DNA of 64,000 bases from Erodium maritimum (Eukaryota; Streptophyta; Magnoliopsida; Geraniales; Geraniaceae), in NCBI GenBank assembly GCA_963921825.1, contig OY997590.1, forward strand, positions 37,279,039-37,343,038. The letters are read 5' to 3'. Below are positions 10,287 to 21,975 of this stretch, in pieces. A program made the position numbers and the translations under genes. Position 1 is the first letter of the stretch; each line of letters starts with the position of its first letter. Below the pieces are notes generated by a model. It saw only the letters and a program-made list of their open reading frames with translations, searched no databases and was not told the origin of the DNA.

Positions 10287-11392
10287 TTGATATCGTTGCC
10301 TCCTGGAAAAAAAGGCTATTGGCTGTAAGTGGGTGTTTGCCACTAAATTCAACTCTGATGGTTCTGTAGCCCGTCTTAAGGCTCGCCTCGTGGCTAAAGG
10401 CTTCGATCAAACTTATGGGGTGGATTATTCTGATACTTTCTCTCCTGTTGCTAAACTGACTTTTGTGCGATTGTTTATCTTTTTGGCAGCCACTTATGCT
10501 TGGCCATTATACCAACTAGATATCAAAAATGCTTTTTTGCATGGGGACTTGCATGAGGAAGTCTATATGGAGCAACCTCCAGGTTTTGTTGCTCAGGGGG
10601 AGTCTGGACTGGTATGTCATCTTCAGAAATCATTATATGGGCTCAAACAGAGTCCTCGAGCGTGGTTTGGAAAGTTTAGCCAAGCAGTGGAAAAGTTTGG
10701 AATGAACAAGAGCAAATGCGATCACTATGTTTTACAGGAGCTCTCCAGCATGTGTTATTCTTCTAGTGGTATATGTGGATGATATTGTTATCACCGGCAG
10801 CAATAAGGTGGGCATCTCTTCGTTGAAGTCGTTTCTCCACGGTCAATTCAGTACCAAAGATTTGGGAGTCTTGAAGTACTTTCTGGGAGTAGAAGTATCA
10901 AGAAGCAAGAAGGGAATTTTCTTATCTCAGAGAAAATATGTGTTGGACTTGTTAACGGAAACTAGGAAGCTAGGAGTCAAACAATGTTCTGCCCCAATGC
11001 CTCAGAATACACAACTCATGAAAGATGGAGAATTGTTTGAAAATCCAGAAAGGTATAGAAGAATTGTGGGGAAACTAAACTACCTTACGGTAACCCAGCC
11101 TGATATTGCATACTCAGTGAGCATTGTAAGTCAGTTTATGTCTTCCCCTACAGTTGAGCATCGGGCTGCGCTTGAACATATCCTGGGTTATCTAAAAGGA
11201 GCACCTGGACGAGGTATACTCTATCAGAATCATGGTCATACTCATATAGAGTGTTTTACAGATGCAGATTGGGCAGGATGCAAGATTGATCGTCGATCCA
11301 CTTCAGGGTACTGTATATTCGTAGGAGGCAATTTGGTCTCATGGAAAAGAAAGAAACAAAATGTCGTTTCTCGATCCAGTGCTGAATCATAA
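10287..11392 (+). pseudogene. Copia reverse transcriptase and start of RNase H
   Basis: RT blocks are clear: KARLVAKGFDQTYGVDY, LDIKNAFLHGDL, SLYGLKQSPRAW and the catalytic YVDD in VVYVDDIVITG near 10770. The frame changes near 10740 and the sequence continues through DIAYSVSIVSQFM and the RNase H start FTDADWAGCKIDRRST to a stop at 11390-11392. In the family this enzyme copies element RNA to DNA. Confidence 0.88.
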
Positions 11393-11726
11393 TACAGAGC
11401 CATGACCCAGTCTGTAAGTGAAATAATGTGGATCTACCAACTCCTTTTAGAACTTGATCTCAAAGTTTCCATGCCCCTAAAAATTATGTTGTGATAATCA
11501 AGCTGCTATTCATATTGCTTCGAATCCCGTGTTTCATGAACGAACCAAGCATATCGAGATTGATTGTCATTTCGCCCGTGTAAAACTTCAGCAAAATTTG
11601 ATTACCACCGCATATGTGAAAACTGGAGATCAATTAGGGGACTTGTTCACTAAAGCACTTCCGGGTACTCGGGTTGATTATCTTTGTAACAAGCTGAGCA
11701 TGATTAATATATATGCCTCAGTTTGA
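11393..11726 (+). pseudogene. Copia RNase H C-terminus
   Basis: After the stop and a further frameshift, the final segment reads [16 protein letters not shown] and DLFTKALPG, the usual end of copia pol, stopping at 11724-11726 beside the polypurine tract. Confidence 0.82.
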
Positions 11727-11733
11727 GGGGGAG

Positions 11734-11880
11734 TGTAATTAGTATTGAGGAATTGAGAAGTCACCATTAATGATCTCTTCATTAATGGAGTAGTTGAAGG
11801 GTCTCAATACTTATGTATATATAGTTGTGCCTTGTGTATAATCAAAACAAGTCGAATGAGAACATATTTTCTCATTTCCA
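11734..11880 (+). repeat. Right LTR of copia element (147 bp)
   Basis: TGTAATTAG to TTTCCA, preceded directly by GAGGGGGAG. About 97% identical to the left LTR (four differences), so the insertion is not recent. Confidence 0.9.
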
Positions 11881-12060
11881 CAGGGAGCATAAACCCACCG
11901 TAATAATCCACCTTTAACTTTTAAAAATGGTAAGAATTCATTTAAGTCATCAATTCTTAAATAGATGAATGAAATACAATTGAATTGTAGACTGTAAAAA
12001 CGTATGGCTTTTTGATAAGTGGTTTTGATTTTTTAATAAAACTATTATTTTATATTTTTG

Positions 12061-12282
12061 AGGATAATTCCATCTCAATACTTTAAATCTTTTAGATTCA
12101 ATTTACAGTATCCTAGATCTTTTTCGTATCACCTTGTACCCTAAACTTTCATTTGAGTCAGTTTAATACCCGACGTTAACTTTCCATTTAGAATACCTTA
12201 ATCTTTTTAAGTGATACGAAAAAGATTTAGGATACTCTGAACGTAATCTAAAATATTTAAGGTACTAAGATGGAATTATCCT
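12061..12282. mobile_element. 222-bp foldback MITE
   Basis: Terminal inverted repeats AGGATAATTCCATCT and AGATGGAATTATCCT. Complementarity continues inward (AGATCTTTTTCGTATCAC pairs with GTGATACGAAAAAGAT), so nearly the whole element folds into one hairpin. It sits in a T-rich target within copy A's left arm. Confidence 0.8.
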
Positions 12283-12453
12283 TTTTTTACCCGTTCACTA
12301 ATTTAATCATTTCCATTTCGTTTGAACTTCGATTGGCTTCAAACTTGCGCCAATATGTTTATTTTTTCAAGGGATTTCTATCAAGACCAGCTTATTCGAA
12401 AAACCCTACACAAAACCTTCTCTCTCTCTCAAGGAAGTACAAATTTGCAACTC

Positions 12454-14110
12454 ATGGAGGCGGCGGCAAGGAACAGTTCCTTGGATTCAAGCAGCACACA
12501 TGCTCCGAGCGGTGATGGTGGAACCTAGGCGGTGAGTCTCTATCGCCCGTAGTCTCCACCCTCGTCATCTTGTGAAAGTTCGAGGTACTCTACTTCTCTA
12601 TCACGGTGCACGATGATGAAGATCTCTAGGGAGGGCCGACGATGGTGTTCTTTGCAAGTAAAGGGGTGGAGAAAGGAGCTTTGAAGGGAGGAAGGATGTC
12701 AGGCGGTCGGAGATCGTAGGGGATCCTCCTCGAGAAACAATACAGCGTCTTGAGGAGAGCCACGGCGATGGGACCACGGTCACGCTTGAGAAAAGGGGCA
12801 TTGGTATCAGAGGGGATTGGTTGAGGAGAAAACACTCCATCTTCTCTAATCATTCTACAAGGGTTGGCGTCCTTTAAGATGGATAAAGATCTGGTGCAAG
12901 TGAGGCCGAAGGAGGAAACGGAACCGGAGGATGAGGGGGGACACGGACCTGGTAATGGGGGTTGGAGGTCATCTGCTGGAATAAATGGATGCTTAGGAAT
13001 TGGTTTTGGCTGGAGGACCACACGATGGAACATAGAGGCAGCGTAAGGGCAAGGAACCCATGAGGGTTCCGGGAGATGAAGACAAAGAGGAGGTGGCCTG
13101 GGCGGCACTTATGTGGCTTGAACGCTTGCATCTTAGGCCGAGAAGGGGGGCTAGGCTGCGGGTAGAGTACCTAGGCCTAGGCCAGAGGAGAAAGGGGGCG
13201 GGCCAACATCTGGACTGTTTGGACATGGCCGGATCCAGAGTTTCTTAGGCTGATTTCTTGAGCCAGGACTGGCTGAATATTGGGCCTCAGTATCGGACGG
13301 AAGAAGGCCGACATTGGGGCGGTCTTCATAAGCCTACTACAGGGTTGGACCGGGGGGTTCTCGAACCAACGATCCATGAACCCAGGGGCAGACAAAGATC
13401 GAACCAGAGGGGGTAACTTCTCGAACCCGCTTGTCAACTCGGGAGATCAAGCAGGAATAGGAGCCTTAGGATCCAAGATGGGATCTCTATGTACTAAGGA
13501 GGTAGTAGGACCTCCATCGGAAGTGCATGTGAGAGGGTCGAACTTTTCATTTGCCTTCGTAGCGAAAGTTCTATCCAACCGAGCTTTTTTCTATAAGACA
13601 CTAGTGGACTAGCTAAAAGATAAGTGGGAAATCCGAAATGTGGAGGCCATACCATTGGAGGAGGGAGTGGAAGCCTTCTTCTTTAGGAATGCTAGAGAAC
13701 GAGGCGGGTCCTAGCGGGGGAGCCTTGAGAATTCTGAAATTCTCTGGTCTTGTTTGCAGATCTTAGGCCACATATGCATCCAGGAGACATGTTGTTTACT
13801 CATTTCTCGGTCTGGGCGAGAATATCGAACCTACCTGTTGGAGCTTGGAATAGAGGAGTTGGCTTTAGACTGGGAAGTGCGTTGGGCATTTGTCAAGTTG
13901 TAGATGATGACGCAGATGGGATGTGCTGGGGGTCTTCATGAGGATCCGGGTCAGACTCGACATTCGGGTTCTCTTATAGAGCCAATTATGGTTCAGAATC
14001 TCGGAGTCTCAGGTACGTACGATGCTTAATATTTTGTACGAGAGACTGCCCAACCACTACTTTGGTTGTAGTTGCGCCGGCCATTTGTTTATAGCATGCC
14101 CAATGGACGG
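12454..14110 (+). pseudogene. LINE ORF1 remnant with DUF4283-like and CCHC regions
   Basis: A possible start is ATG at 12454 (MEAAARNSS). Around 13541-13710 the frame reads VAKVLSNRAFFYKTL and later FFFRNARERG, like the DUF4283 module of plant L1 ORF1. In another frame at 13750-13938 comes VWARISNLPVGAWNRGVGF, the next part of that module. At 14037-14102 the sequence YERLPNHYFGCSCAGHLF resembles the terminal zinc knuckle with its first Cys replaced by Tyr. Several frameshifts and stops make it non-functional. Confidence 0.6.
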
Positions 14111-14124
14111 GGGGGGGGGGGGGG
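14109..14124 (+). repeat. Poly-G tract, 16 G
   Basis: Run of G directly after the ORF1 zinc-knuckle remnant. Confidence 0.95.
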
Positions 14125-15002
14125 TTGAGGCCCTTTGCTGAGATCATCGGCGGATCCTCGATCGGCCTTGATACGATCGAAACATGGGAAGCTTGTCCCG
14201 GGTCCAAACTGAGGCTATCTAGGGGGCCTTCGAGACATAAAACCTGAAGGTTCGCCCGGAGGCACCAAATCAGGCGAGAGGACATGGTAGAAGTAACGAC
14301 CAGGAGCCAGGTAGAAGTACAACAAGACGCCAATCTAAGGAGGATATGAATCAAAGGGGACCAAGGCCGATCATCCCGGAGGTCCCGCCAGCATTCAGAG
14401 TTAATACCTTAGTTTATGCAAGAAGGAAGACGCCGATGAAGGAAGATGGGGAGGCAAATTCTAAAGGATCCACCAAGACAGAGGAGGCGAAAAGTGCAGC
14501 GGCGGGGGGCTATAAGCACCCTCGCCTCACATAATGAGTCTGAGATGGTCCAGTGGTGGGTTTGTCAGTATCACCGCCCCACTGGACGTTTGTTGGAGGA
14601 GGTTCCATCAAGATCCTACAAGATACCTCTCTACCTTCTCGAGGGTCAGCAATTCCGCTGTTAAGAGCCCTACTTTTATCACTTCAAGAAGGACGACACA
14701 CGCTGCCATCTTGGAGGAGTATCTAGTCTACCGTGGTACCAATCCGGAAATGGGTCCGCTCTACCCTAGATTCTAGGTCAGATTAGTTGTATCGGTATCT
14801 CAGGACGCTACCGTAGTACCCCCTTTTGAACGTATCAGCGAAACGGTTCGTTCAATGAGTTTGATTTACTTTTATCGCACTTTACTATTTGTCACCTTTT
14901 ATTTTCCAATACTTTTATTTTGGAGGTGTTAGGTGTATTTACCTTTGATCGTTTGAAATATATAATACCACTCGTTTATCTGTCAAAAATAAAGACCATG
15001 GA

Positions 15003-15440
15003 TGAGTATATTCTGAAGCACGAAAAAAAATATTTCAGGCTGATTTTGAAAAAAATAGTGATTTTTATCAACACTGAACACTAGTTTTATCAACATGAAA
15101 CACTAATTTATTACCTTATTTTACAAAAATCGAACATGATTTTTATCACCTCGGTACATGTGTTCTATCACCTCATCACATGTCTTTTATCAACACTGAA
15201 CACTAGTTTTATCAACACTAAACACTAGGTTTATCATCACATTACATGTGTTTTATCACCTCATCACTTGTTTTTTATCACCTCAGCACACGTGTTTTAT
15301 CAACACTAAACACTATTTTTATCAACACCGAACACTAGTTTTATCACTCATGTATGAAACATTCATTAATGAAGATTTATCAATACTTAACACTAGTTTT
15401 ATCACCCCGAATATAATTTTTTTTCCTTACTTCAAATATA
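15003..15440. repeat. TTTATCA-type repeat array, copy A
   Basis: About 20 units of roughly 20-22 nt, typically TTTATCAACACTAAACACTAG or TTTATCACCTCATCACATG, bounded by inverted motifs TTCTGAAGCACGAAAAA (left) and a degraded counterpart TTTTTTTTCCTTACTTCAAA (right). Confidence 0.85.
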
Positions 15441-15739
15441 CTCAATATACTACTTGATAGATAGCCATTGGAAAAATAAAAGTATTGGCGCAAGTTTGAA
15501 GTTAATCGGAGTTCAAACAAAACGAGAATGATTAAATTAGTGAATTGATCAAGAAAAAAATGAACACATGTCCACATGTTATTACAATTATGTCCTTACT
15601 TGTGTGAGAGATATAAGAATTGTGCGTGTATTTTGGTGAATTGTGGGTGATGATATGACATCATGGTAAATGTTGGTTCTTAGGTGTGTGTGGGTAGGAT
15701 GATTTCTCATAGTTTTTAGGATACGATGGGTTTTTATTC

Positions 15740-15775
15740 GATTTATCCTCTAGTCATAGAGGATAAATCAACTAG
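15740..15775. repeat. 13-bp perfect inverted repeat between copies A and B
   Basis: GATTTATCCTCTA, a four-base loop GTCA, then TAGAGGATAAATC. It lies in the short spacer between the two adjacent elements; a GATTTATCC also occurs just past copy B. Confidence 0.8.
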
Positions 15776-15791
15776 AAACTCATCATTAACT

Positions 15792-16805
15792 TAGAAACTC
15801 TGAAAACTCATTCAAGTCATCCATTTTATGAATTGATGAATGAGATGCAATTGAGTTGTTAACTTTTCGACCGTAAAAATACAGTACTTTTTGGTAAGTG
15901 GTATGAGCATTTTAGTAAAACTATCATATTTGTTTTTTTAACTCATTCACTAATTTAATCATGATCGCTTTGTTTGAATTCTGATTGGTTTCAAACTTGC
16001 GTCAATATTTTTATTTTATTTTCAGGGGCTTTCTATCAAGACCAGTGATGAATATATTTTGAAACACAATAATATCTGGGCGATTTTTATTAACACTGAA
16101 CACTAGTTTTATCAATATTGAACACTAATTTTATTATCACGGAACACTAATTTTATCAACTCATTTTCCAAAACTAAACATGATTTTTATCAACTCATAA
16201 CATGTTTTTTTTTATGAATACTGAATACTAGACAATAAGTTTATCACCAAATTACAAGTGTTTTATCATCTCATCACTTGTTTTTTCTTACCTCAGCACA
16301 CAACATTTATCACCCCATCACATGTTTTTCATCAACACTACACTATAGTTTATCACCTCATTATCAAAATTGAACATGATTTTTTATCACCTTAGTACGT
16401 GCTTTTTATCAACACTAAACACTAGTTTTATCACCCTGATATGAAACATTTATCATTGAAGAGTTATCAACACTTAACACTAGTTTTATCACCCCGATAT
16501 AACTCTTTTTCGTGCTTCAAAATATATTCAATATGCTACTTGATATATAGACCTTGGAAAAAAAATGTTGGTACACGTTTGAAACTAATCGGAGTTGAAA
16601 CGAAACATAAATGATTAAGTTAGCGAATTGGTCAAGAAAAATATGGACAATTGTTCTTATGGCATCATGTTATTACAATTATGCCCTTTTCTTTTGTGGG
16701 AGATGGAAGAATTGTGCGTGACCTTTGGATTTTTGGGGTTGATGAGGTGACATCATGGTGAATGTTGGATCTTATATGTGTGTAACTAGGATGGGTTCTG
16801 AAACT
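15792..16805. mobile_element. TTTATCA-array long-arm element, copy B
   Basis: About 1.0 kb, uninterrupted. The left arm (to about 16040) and right arm (from about 16510) are inverted copies of each other, with inner boundaries GAATATATTTTGAAGCAC and GTGCTTCAAAATATATTC. Between them lies the TTTATCA repeat array. No coding capacity. End points are set by comparison with copy C. Confidence 0.75.
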
Positions 16806-18324
16806 AGGATAAGAAAGATTTTCTAGCTGATTTATCCTTAAGGAGCATAATATAAAATTAATCAAAAAGAAATATTACATCAACTTAAGTTAAAAATATA
16901 TGGAAGGAGGTGAAATCAATTAAGAATCACTCAGAAATTGAATTTGTGCCTTGAGGGTTCTCATTTCTCTCTTTGCATCGCCCCTCTTGCTCTCATCCTC
17001 CCATGGTGGTCATGGCTCTCATCCTTTCTGATCTCTTGTTGTTGTTGTCAACTACCAATCCTATGGTGGCTCATGTCCCCGTTCCAACGTTGGTACGGCC
17101 TCCCTAACCTACCACAAAATTCATCAAACCTGAGCGGTGGAGAAAACCTCGCGTGGTCTCTAAGGTTCTCTCCTCATCTCTGGCTCCGCCACCGCTTCTA
17201 CTATCGTCTGCACCCCCTTCTCTAAACTCATCCTTATATTTTTAGTTTCATCCTTTCAACCTCAGTTAGGCTGAAGGACTGTGGATGCTCTAACAACTAA
17301 TATATTGGCAACAAGATAATATGAGCAAAACGGAGGCCCAAAACACAATCAAGGTCTAAAAACCACAACATATGAGGTCCTCAGGAACCGTAAGATGCCC
17401 ATGTCGAACGCCATACTCAGGACGCACGAATCAAAACACCTGATGACTCAAGTCGTCCAATTACCATCAGAGAGGGCCCAACTGACAGAGAACCCACTCA
17501 AAGAAACACTAATAGCCCCTAGGGCTCGAGGCCAATATCACCGAAAAAACGTAAAAAAGGGAAGAATGCCGAGACAAAAGACCAACCCAACGCACACCAC
17601 CAAAAAACCAACGGATCTTGTACATTTCTCTCAACTTATGCAAACAAAAAAATCCCGATAAGGGCCAATACCCTCAAAACAACTGGAAAAAGGGGAGAGT
17701 TGTCCTTGACTTATGAAAGCGTTACCGGGGAAAGGCGGAAAAAGGAAAAAGCCAGTAACTGTTCACAAGAGAGAACGACACTATGAGAATGATCGACAGA
17801 GCATGAGACCCACACTAAGGCACCCAAACCAGATCACCAACATGTTAAACATAATATACATGATCCAAAATCTTGGGCATCATAATCAATCACAAGATGG
17901 AAATATAGATGGAGAGGGTTCTCAGAAATACGTGGTTGTAGATGTACTTGTAGAAAATACGTCATTCTCCTATGATCTTAGTTGGGCATAGCGGACTTGT
18001 ATCCGGAACGTACTCGGATTGCCTACATACTCCCCAATATAAGTGAGAGATCAAAGTCCACGTAGTTCGTCTTGGGAACTTCGGTTTCTCTCCCCTTCCT
18101 ATACACTCCTTTAGGTGTTTGTGAATTGTGTATGTATTTATAGGTGGAGAGAGGACCAAGATTCTTTATTAGGGTTCAATCTCTACCATCCATCAAAGTA
18201 GAGATTGAATTAGGAAATACTTCTTTACCAATCAATTGGTAATTACCATTTCATTAGAATAACACGTTTCGTATAAGTGATGAATTCCTAATTGACCACA
18301 TAATAAAGAAAATAATATTTATAT
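16806..18324. other. Unassigned stretch with coding-like but unrecognised islands
   Basis: About 16938-17225 is GC-richer and may be a gene or element scrap, but frames are broken and I recognise no domain. From 17280 to 18320 the sequence has an LTR-like composition. Nothing further is supported. Confidence 0.3.
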
Positions 18325-20180
18325 GGGTAAATTACAAATGCATACCCTTAAGTATGCCCGTTTAACCGATGCATACCCTTAAGTTTAAACTTAACCGATG
18401 CATACCCTAAAGTTTCGTTTATTAACAGATAACCCCTTCCGCCAGTCAGATCCGTTAGTTTACTGTTCATTTTTTCAAAAATACCCAAAATGCCCTCAAC
18501 ACTGTTCATTTTTTATATTTTTAAATAACAATTAAATTAATAAAAAAACAAATAAATACTAATTGATTATAATATAAATCTATTTTCTAATTCATCTCTT
18601 ATTTATTTACAAATTTCAGATTAATTTTTTTGTTTTCAGATTTTAATATAAATCTATTTTTTAATTCATCTTTTATTTATTTACAAATTTCAGGTTAATT
18701 TTTTTTAATTTCAGATTTTAATATAAATCTATTTTTTAGTTAATTTCTTATTTATTTACAAATTTCAGATTATTTTTTTTAATTTCATATTTTAATATAA
18801 ATATATTTTTAATTCTTCTTTTATTTTTGAATTCTTCTCTTATTTCTATTTTTTTAAAACATTTTTTATTATTTCAAAAATCATGTTTTTATTTAAAAAA
18901 TCTATTTTTCTTTTTATTTATTAATTTTCATTTATTTTAAAAAATCAATAATTTGTTTTTCGTTTCACCCTTTACTTTCTTTACTCGAACTCTCAAAACC
19001 CAGCAATAAACCAATTTGTATGGACGTTAGATAACTATTTGTATGGATGTTGAGCAAATCAAGGGAAAAGGAAACGCAGATTAGCAGAACCCAAAACTAG
19101 AAGAAGAAAGAACATGGACACGGCTCTAAATCGATTCAGATAACCCCCCACAAATTCAAAAGCCAAAGCTAAAAAAATAGATTCCAAATCTGTAGAAATA
19201 TGGAGAATCACGAAAAACCCAGATCCCCGATCTCCACGCAGTGCTGTAGCATGAGAAGATCGAGAAGGAGCTCGACCCAGATCGTCTGCCTTCTAGGGTC
19301 TGGAACGGGCGGCAACTCTTTGGCTTCTTCCTCGTAACGCCCTCGTTGCGCGCCATAGTCATGTGTCGCAGATCTGGTCAGGAAGAAGAGATGGGCGAGG
19401 CGGTGCTCACCGAAGCACCATCAACGATGCTCTTCGAATCTGGGCTCAGCCTCCTCCATTATTCTTTGAACCTGGGCTCAGATTGTCATCACCATTGGAG
19501 GAAAACACCACCTCCAATGTTTTGGGTATTTTCTAAGTGCTGGATTTAAAAAATGAGGAAGATAGAGCTAGGGCGAAGGCTCGAGAGTGGTTGATGAAGC
19601 TTTTGCTATGGAAGTGTTTATCTTTTGAAGATTTAAGGTGCAGAGAACTCATATGGGTTAGATTGTAAGGATTAGGATGTATATGGGACCAGATAAGGAT
19701 AAGCAAGCGTGTGGATACAAAATATTTAGATTTAAAATTTTTACAATGAAGGGTCTTAGATGTATCATGTTGAAGAAGATGGCTGGTATACGTATGAGGA
19801 AGAACTGAAGAAAATGAATGGTACATGTATGAATGGGTTTTAGATCTGAGGAAGAAGTAGATATGAGGCATAAAAACCCGAGGAAGAAGTAGATCTGAGG
19901 CATATATTGTTTTTTTATTTTTATTTCTTTTTTTAATTAATGAAATTTAACAACCAAGAATTAATATTAAGAATAATTTAATTTTTATCTTAATTGTAAT
20001 TTTGATTTTTAATTCTAAGGGTATTTTAAAAAAAAATTAACGGAATATGGATGAAAAAGTGGATGGAAGGGTTTTTTAGTTAATACTTGATACTTCAGGG
20101 TATGCATCAGTTAACTTTAAACTTCAGGGTAATCATCGGTTAAACGTGCAAACTTCAAGGTATGCATTTGTAATTTACCC
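18325..20180. mobile_element. Mutator-like element with 9-bp target duplication
   Basis: Terminal inverted repeats of about 85 bp begin GGGTAAATTACAAATGCATA; the right end is the reverse complement of a close copy. A perfect 9-bp duplication TATTTATAT flanks it (18316-18324, 20181-20189), as expected for Mutator. No transposase is present. The interior 19000-19900 is GC-richer than the AT-rich arms and could be captured genic sequence (inference). Confidence 0.9.
19110..19560. other. GC-richer interior of the Mutator element, possible captured gene fragment
   Basis: Compared with the AT-rich flanks, this stretch has a gene-like base composition and medium open frames on both strands, none recognisable. 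A Pack-MULE capture is the natural suggestion but no donor gene can be named. Confidence 0.3.
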
Positions 20181-20189
20181 TATTTATAT

Positions 20190-21442
20190 TACCTAATAAA
20201 TATAATCTTACAGGACCACCATTCTCAGCTTTAAAAAAAAAACTAGCCAGAGGCTAGCATCCACCTACGACCAGACAAGAGAAGGGAGACATGAAAATCT
20301 TTGAAACAAGAACCAGAGAAACCCTACTCTATTCCTCTTACCTTTCTCTATAGAGCAGACTTCAAGTCTGATCTGTTCGACACACGTTATCAACATCATG
20401 TCGGGGATGATCCATATACTTCTAAAACAATTAGTTATAATGTCCAAAATTTGTACTTAAATATCCTCAACCCTTTCTAGAGTATAAGATTCAACCACAC
20501 CCACCATAAGATTGTGAGTGATACAACAATCCAATCCTTCTATAATTGCCACCCTGAGGCAAATATATGGTAGGAGCTCCTTCACCGATTGAATCCCTGT
20601 ACATAATTTTGGAATATGAGAGACAAATATATATTTTTTTGTTTGAGTTATTTTTCAGTTAATTCAAATTGAACTACAAATAATGTAAAATTATACTACT
20701 TCACTTATTTTTCTTTCGACAGGTTTACGAATCAAAAGCTTGCTTAAAAATTCGTCAAAAAGAAACTTGCTAAAAAATTCATATATTTTGTCATTTGAGT
20801 TTAGCATGCGGTAATGAATGACGTATGTCTCTTCTCAAACAATGGGTCAATGACTTAATTCTAATACGTTCAAAAAGATTTAATTAATTCAATTTTTTTA
20901 ATCAAAGTGTTTTAAAGGGACAAGATTCACTGAAATGAAATCAATTCAATTACATGCACTGATCCAAGACGTTTGATAGGGAATATAATTAGCAGACTTT
21001 CATCGCACATGAGCCAATATTTTTTTAGTGTTGGGTGGATTTGCCTTTTTATTTGTTCCACCGAATCCGAAGGGTATCAATTGTAAATAAACATCTTACC
21101 AGTGTGTATACCTGTTTAGATTAATCATTTCAATCAAATCAGAGGTAAAAAAAAGAAAAACTCAAACACTTGTACAGCTCAACAAAACCCAGATACATCC
21201 AAAACCCTACATCATATTTAATAATAGAGAACCAATTACAATATGCCAAGAGCCAAAAGTTCCTCTCCAACTTGCGGTCATCAAGTTTGCTTTTTGGCCT
21301 TGTTGGTTGGTACTACAAATTTCATTTCACATAATAACAATAATAATCTTATATAACAAGCCATGAATTTTCCTCGATGACCAGCAATAAAAGAACAAGA
21401 CAAGTATTTGGGCAGTTTTGCAGAATGAAAAATCAATCATGA
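20190..21442. other. Intergenic sequence including the likely bZIP 3' UTR
   Basis: AT-rich and without a credible ORF. The last 200-300 bases before 21442 are probably the 3' UTR of the minus-strand bZIP gene. The remainder shows no feature I can name. Confidence 0.4.
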
Positions 21443-21907
21443 TTAATAGTGCAACATGTCTGCAGATGCCATGATGGGTTGGCTCAGATTGAAATGGTTC
21501 ACGAAGCTGTCGGCTACAGCACTGCTCTGCAGACAATCTGTGATGAGATCAAATGCCCCAAAGCTGTTTGTGTTGTCGATGAAATTAAGGATGTCATTGA
21601 GAGAGTGTAGCCTCTGGTTCAGCTCAACCATCTGGGCCCTCAAGATTTGGTTCTCGGCCTCGACGGCCATCAAGTGCTGGGTGGTGACGCCGATGCTGGT
21701 GACGATTTGGGCGCTGTCCTTCCTCAGCTGAGCCATCTGAGCCGTCAGGTCGTCCAGGTGCTTCTGTTTTCGCATCCTGGACCGCCTCGCTGACTCGCGG
21801 TTCGATTGCATTCTCTTCCTCTTCCTCAAGTCGCCTTCAGAACCGGAGTTCTGGAGCTGGGTCGACTGAGAGGTTATGGTGCCAGAGGCAGAGGAGGAGG
21901 AAGCCAT
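21443..21907 (-). CDS. S1-group bZIP transcription factor (bZIP2/11/44-like)
   Basis: Complete 154-residue, single-exon protein. Residues 1-25 are Ser/Gln-rich. The basic region (about 28-50) contains RKRKRMQSNRESARRSR with the invariant Asn and Arg spacing for DNA contact at ACGT-type boxes. The Leu zipper follows (about 51-103, including L54, L61, L79, L89, L96). The short acidic/aromatic C-terminus ends MASADMLHY. Size, single exon and leader uORFs place it in the S1 group, which forms heterodimers with group C bZIPs and controls amino acid and sugar-starvation metabolism in the nucleus (family knowledge). The start at 21907 has a strong context, ACCATGG. I see no break. Which S1 paralogue it is cannot be settled by eye. 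Regulation by sucrose through the leader is strongly implied. Confidence 0.95.
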   Translation of the reverse strand: MASSSSASGTITSQSTQLQNSGSEGDLRKRKRMQSNRESARRSRMRKQKHLDDLTAQMAQLRKDSAQIVTSIGVTTQHLMAVEAENQILRAQMVELNQRLHSLNDILNFIDNTNSFGAFDLITDCLQSSAVADSFVNHFNLSQPIMASADMLHY

Positions 21908-21975
21908 GGTCGTGTGTCTACAGTAATCTCGGAAAGACTAAAACTTTGAGATTGAAATGGCCTTAAAAGAGAAAA

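Larger units (their letters stand above)
4018..11733 (+). mobile_element. Degenerate Ty1/copia retrotransposon internal region
   Basis: Order is primer site, leader, gag, protease, integrase, reverse transcriptase, RNase H and a polypurine tract (GAGGGGGAG) at 11725-11733, the copia order with integrase before RT. The reading frame is broken at least six times and gag is split by a solo gypsy LTR at 4801-7823. It cannot make a single polyprotein. Confidence 0.9.
12390..14991 (+). mobile_element. LINE-like element retaining ORF1 but without ORF2
   Basis: Flanked by AAGACCA on both sides (12383-12389 and 14992-14998), a plausible target duplication that splits copy A exactly where copies B and C are continuous. 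The 5' end is pyrimidine-rich and the 3' end finishes CAAAAATAAA. Only ORF1-type coding remnants are present; no endonuclease or RT motif was found in 2.6 kb. This suggests an internally deleted or otherwise non-autonomous LINE. Confidence 0.6.
11900..15720. mobile_element. TTTATCA-array long-arm element, copy A (interrupted)
   Basis: The left arm (about 11900-12389) and right arm (about 15440-15720) are inverted relatives of each other and match arms of copies B and C. The centre (about 15003-15440) is an array of TTTATCA-type repeats. The left arm is invaded by a 222-bp foldback MITE and, at the arm-centre junction, by a LINE-like insertion. Outer ends are approximate and no target duplication was found. 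Confidence 0.7.

Noticed and set aside
12601..13437. Several minus-strand ORFs, one of 160 codons
   Set aside because: Antisense to the LINE ORF1 remnant, Pro/Ser-rich, no motif.
15003..16530. TTTATCA arrays considered as CRISPR or centromeric satellite
   Set aside because: Units are diverged, lack unique spacers, and lie inside defined inverted arms in three places; they are element-internal repeats.
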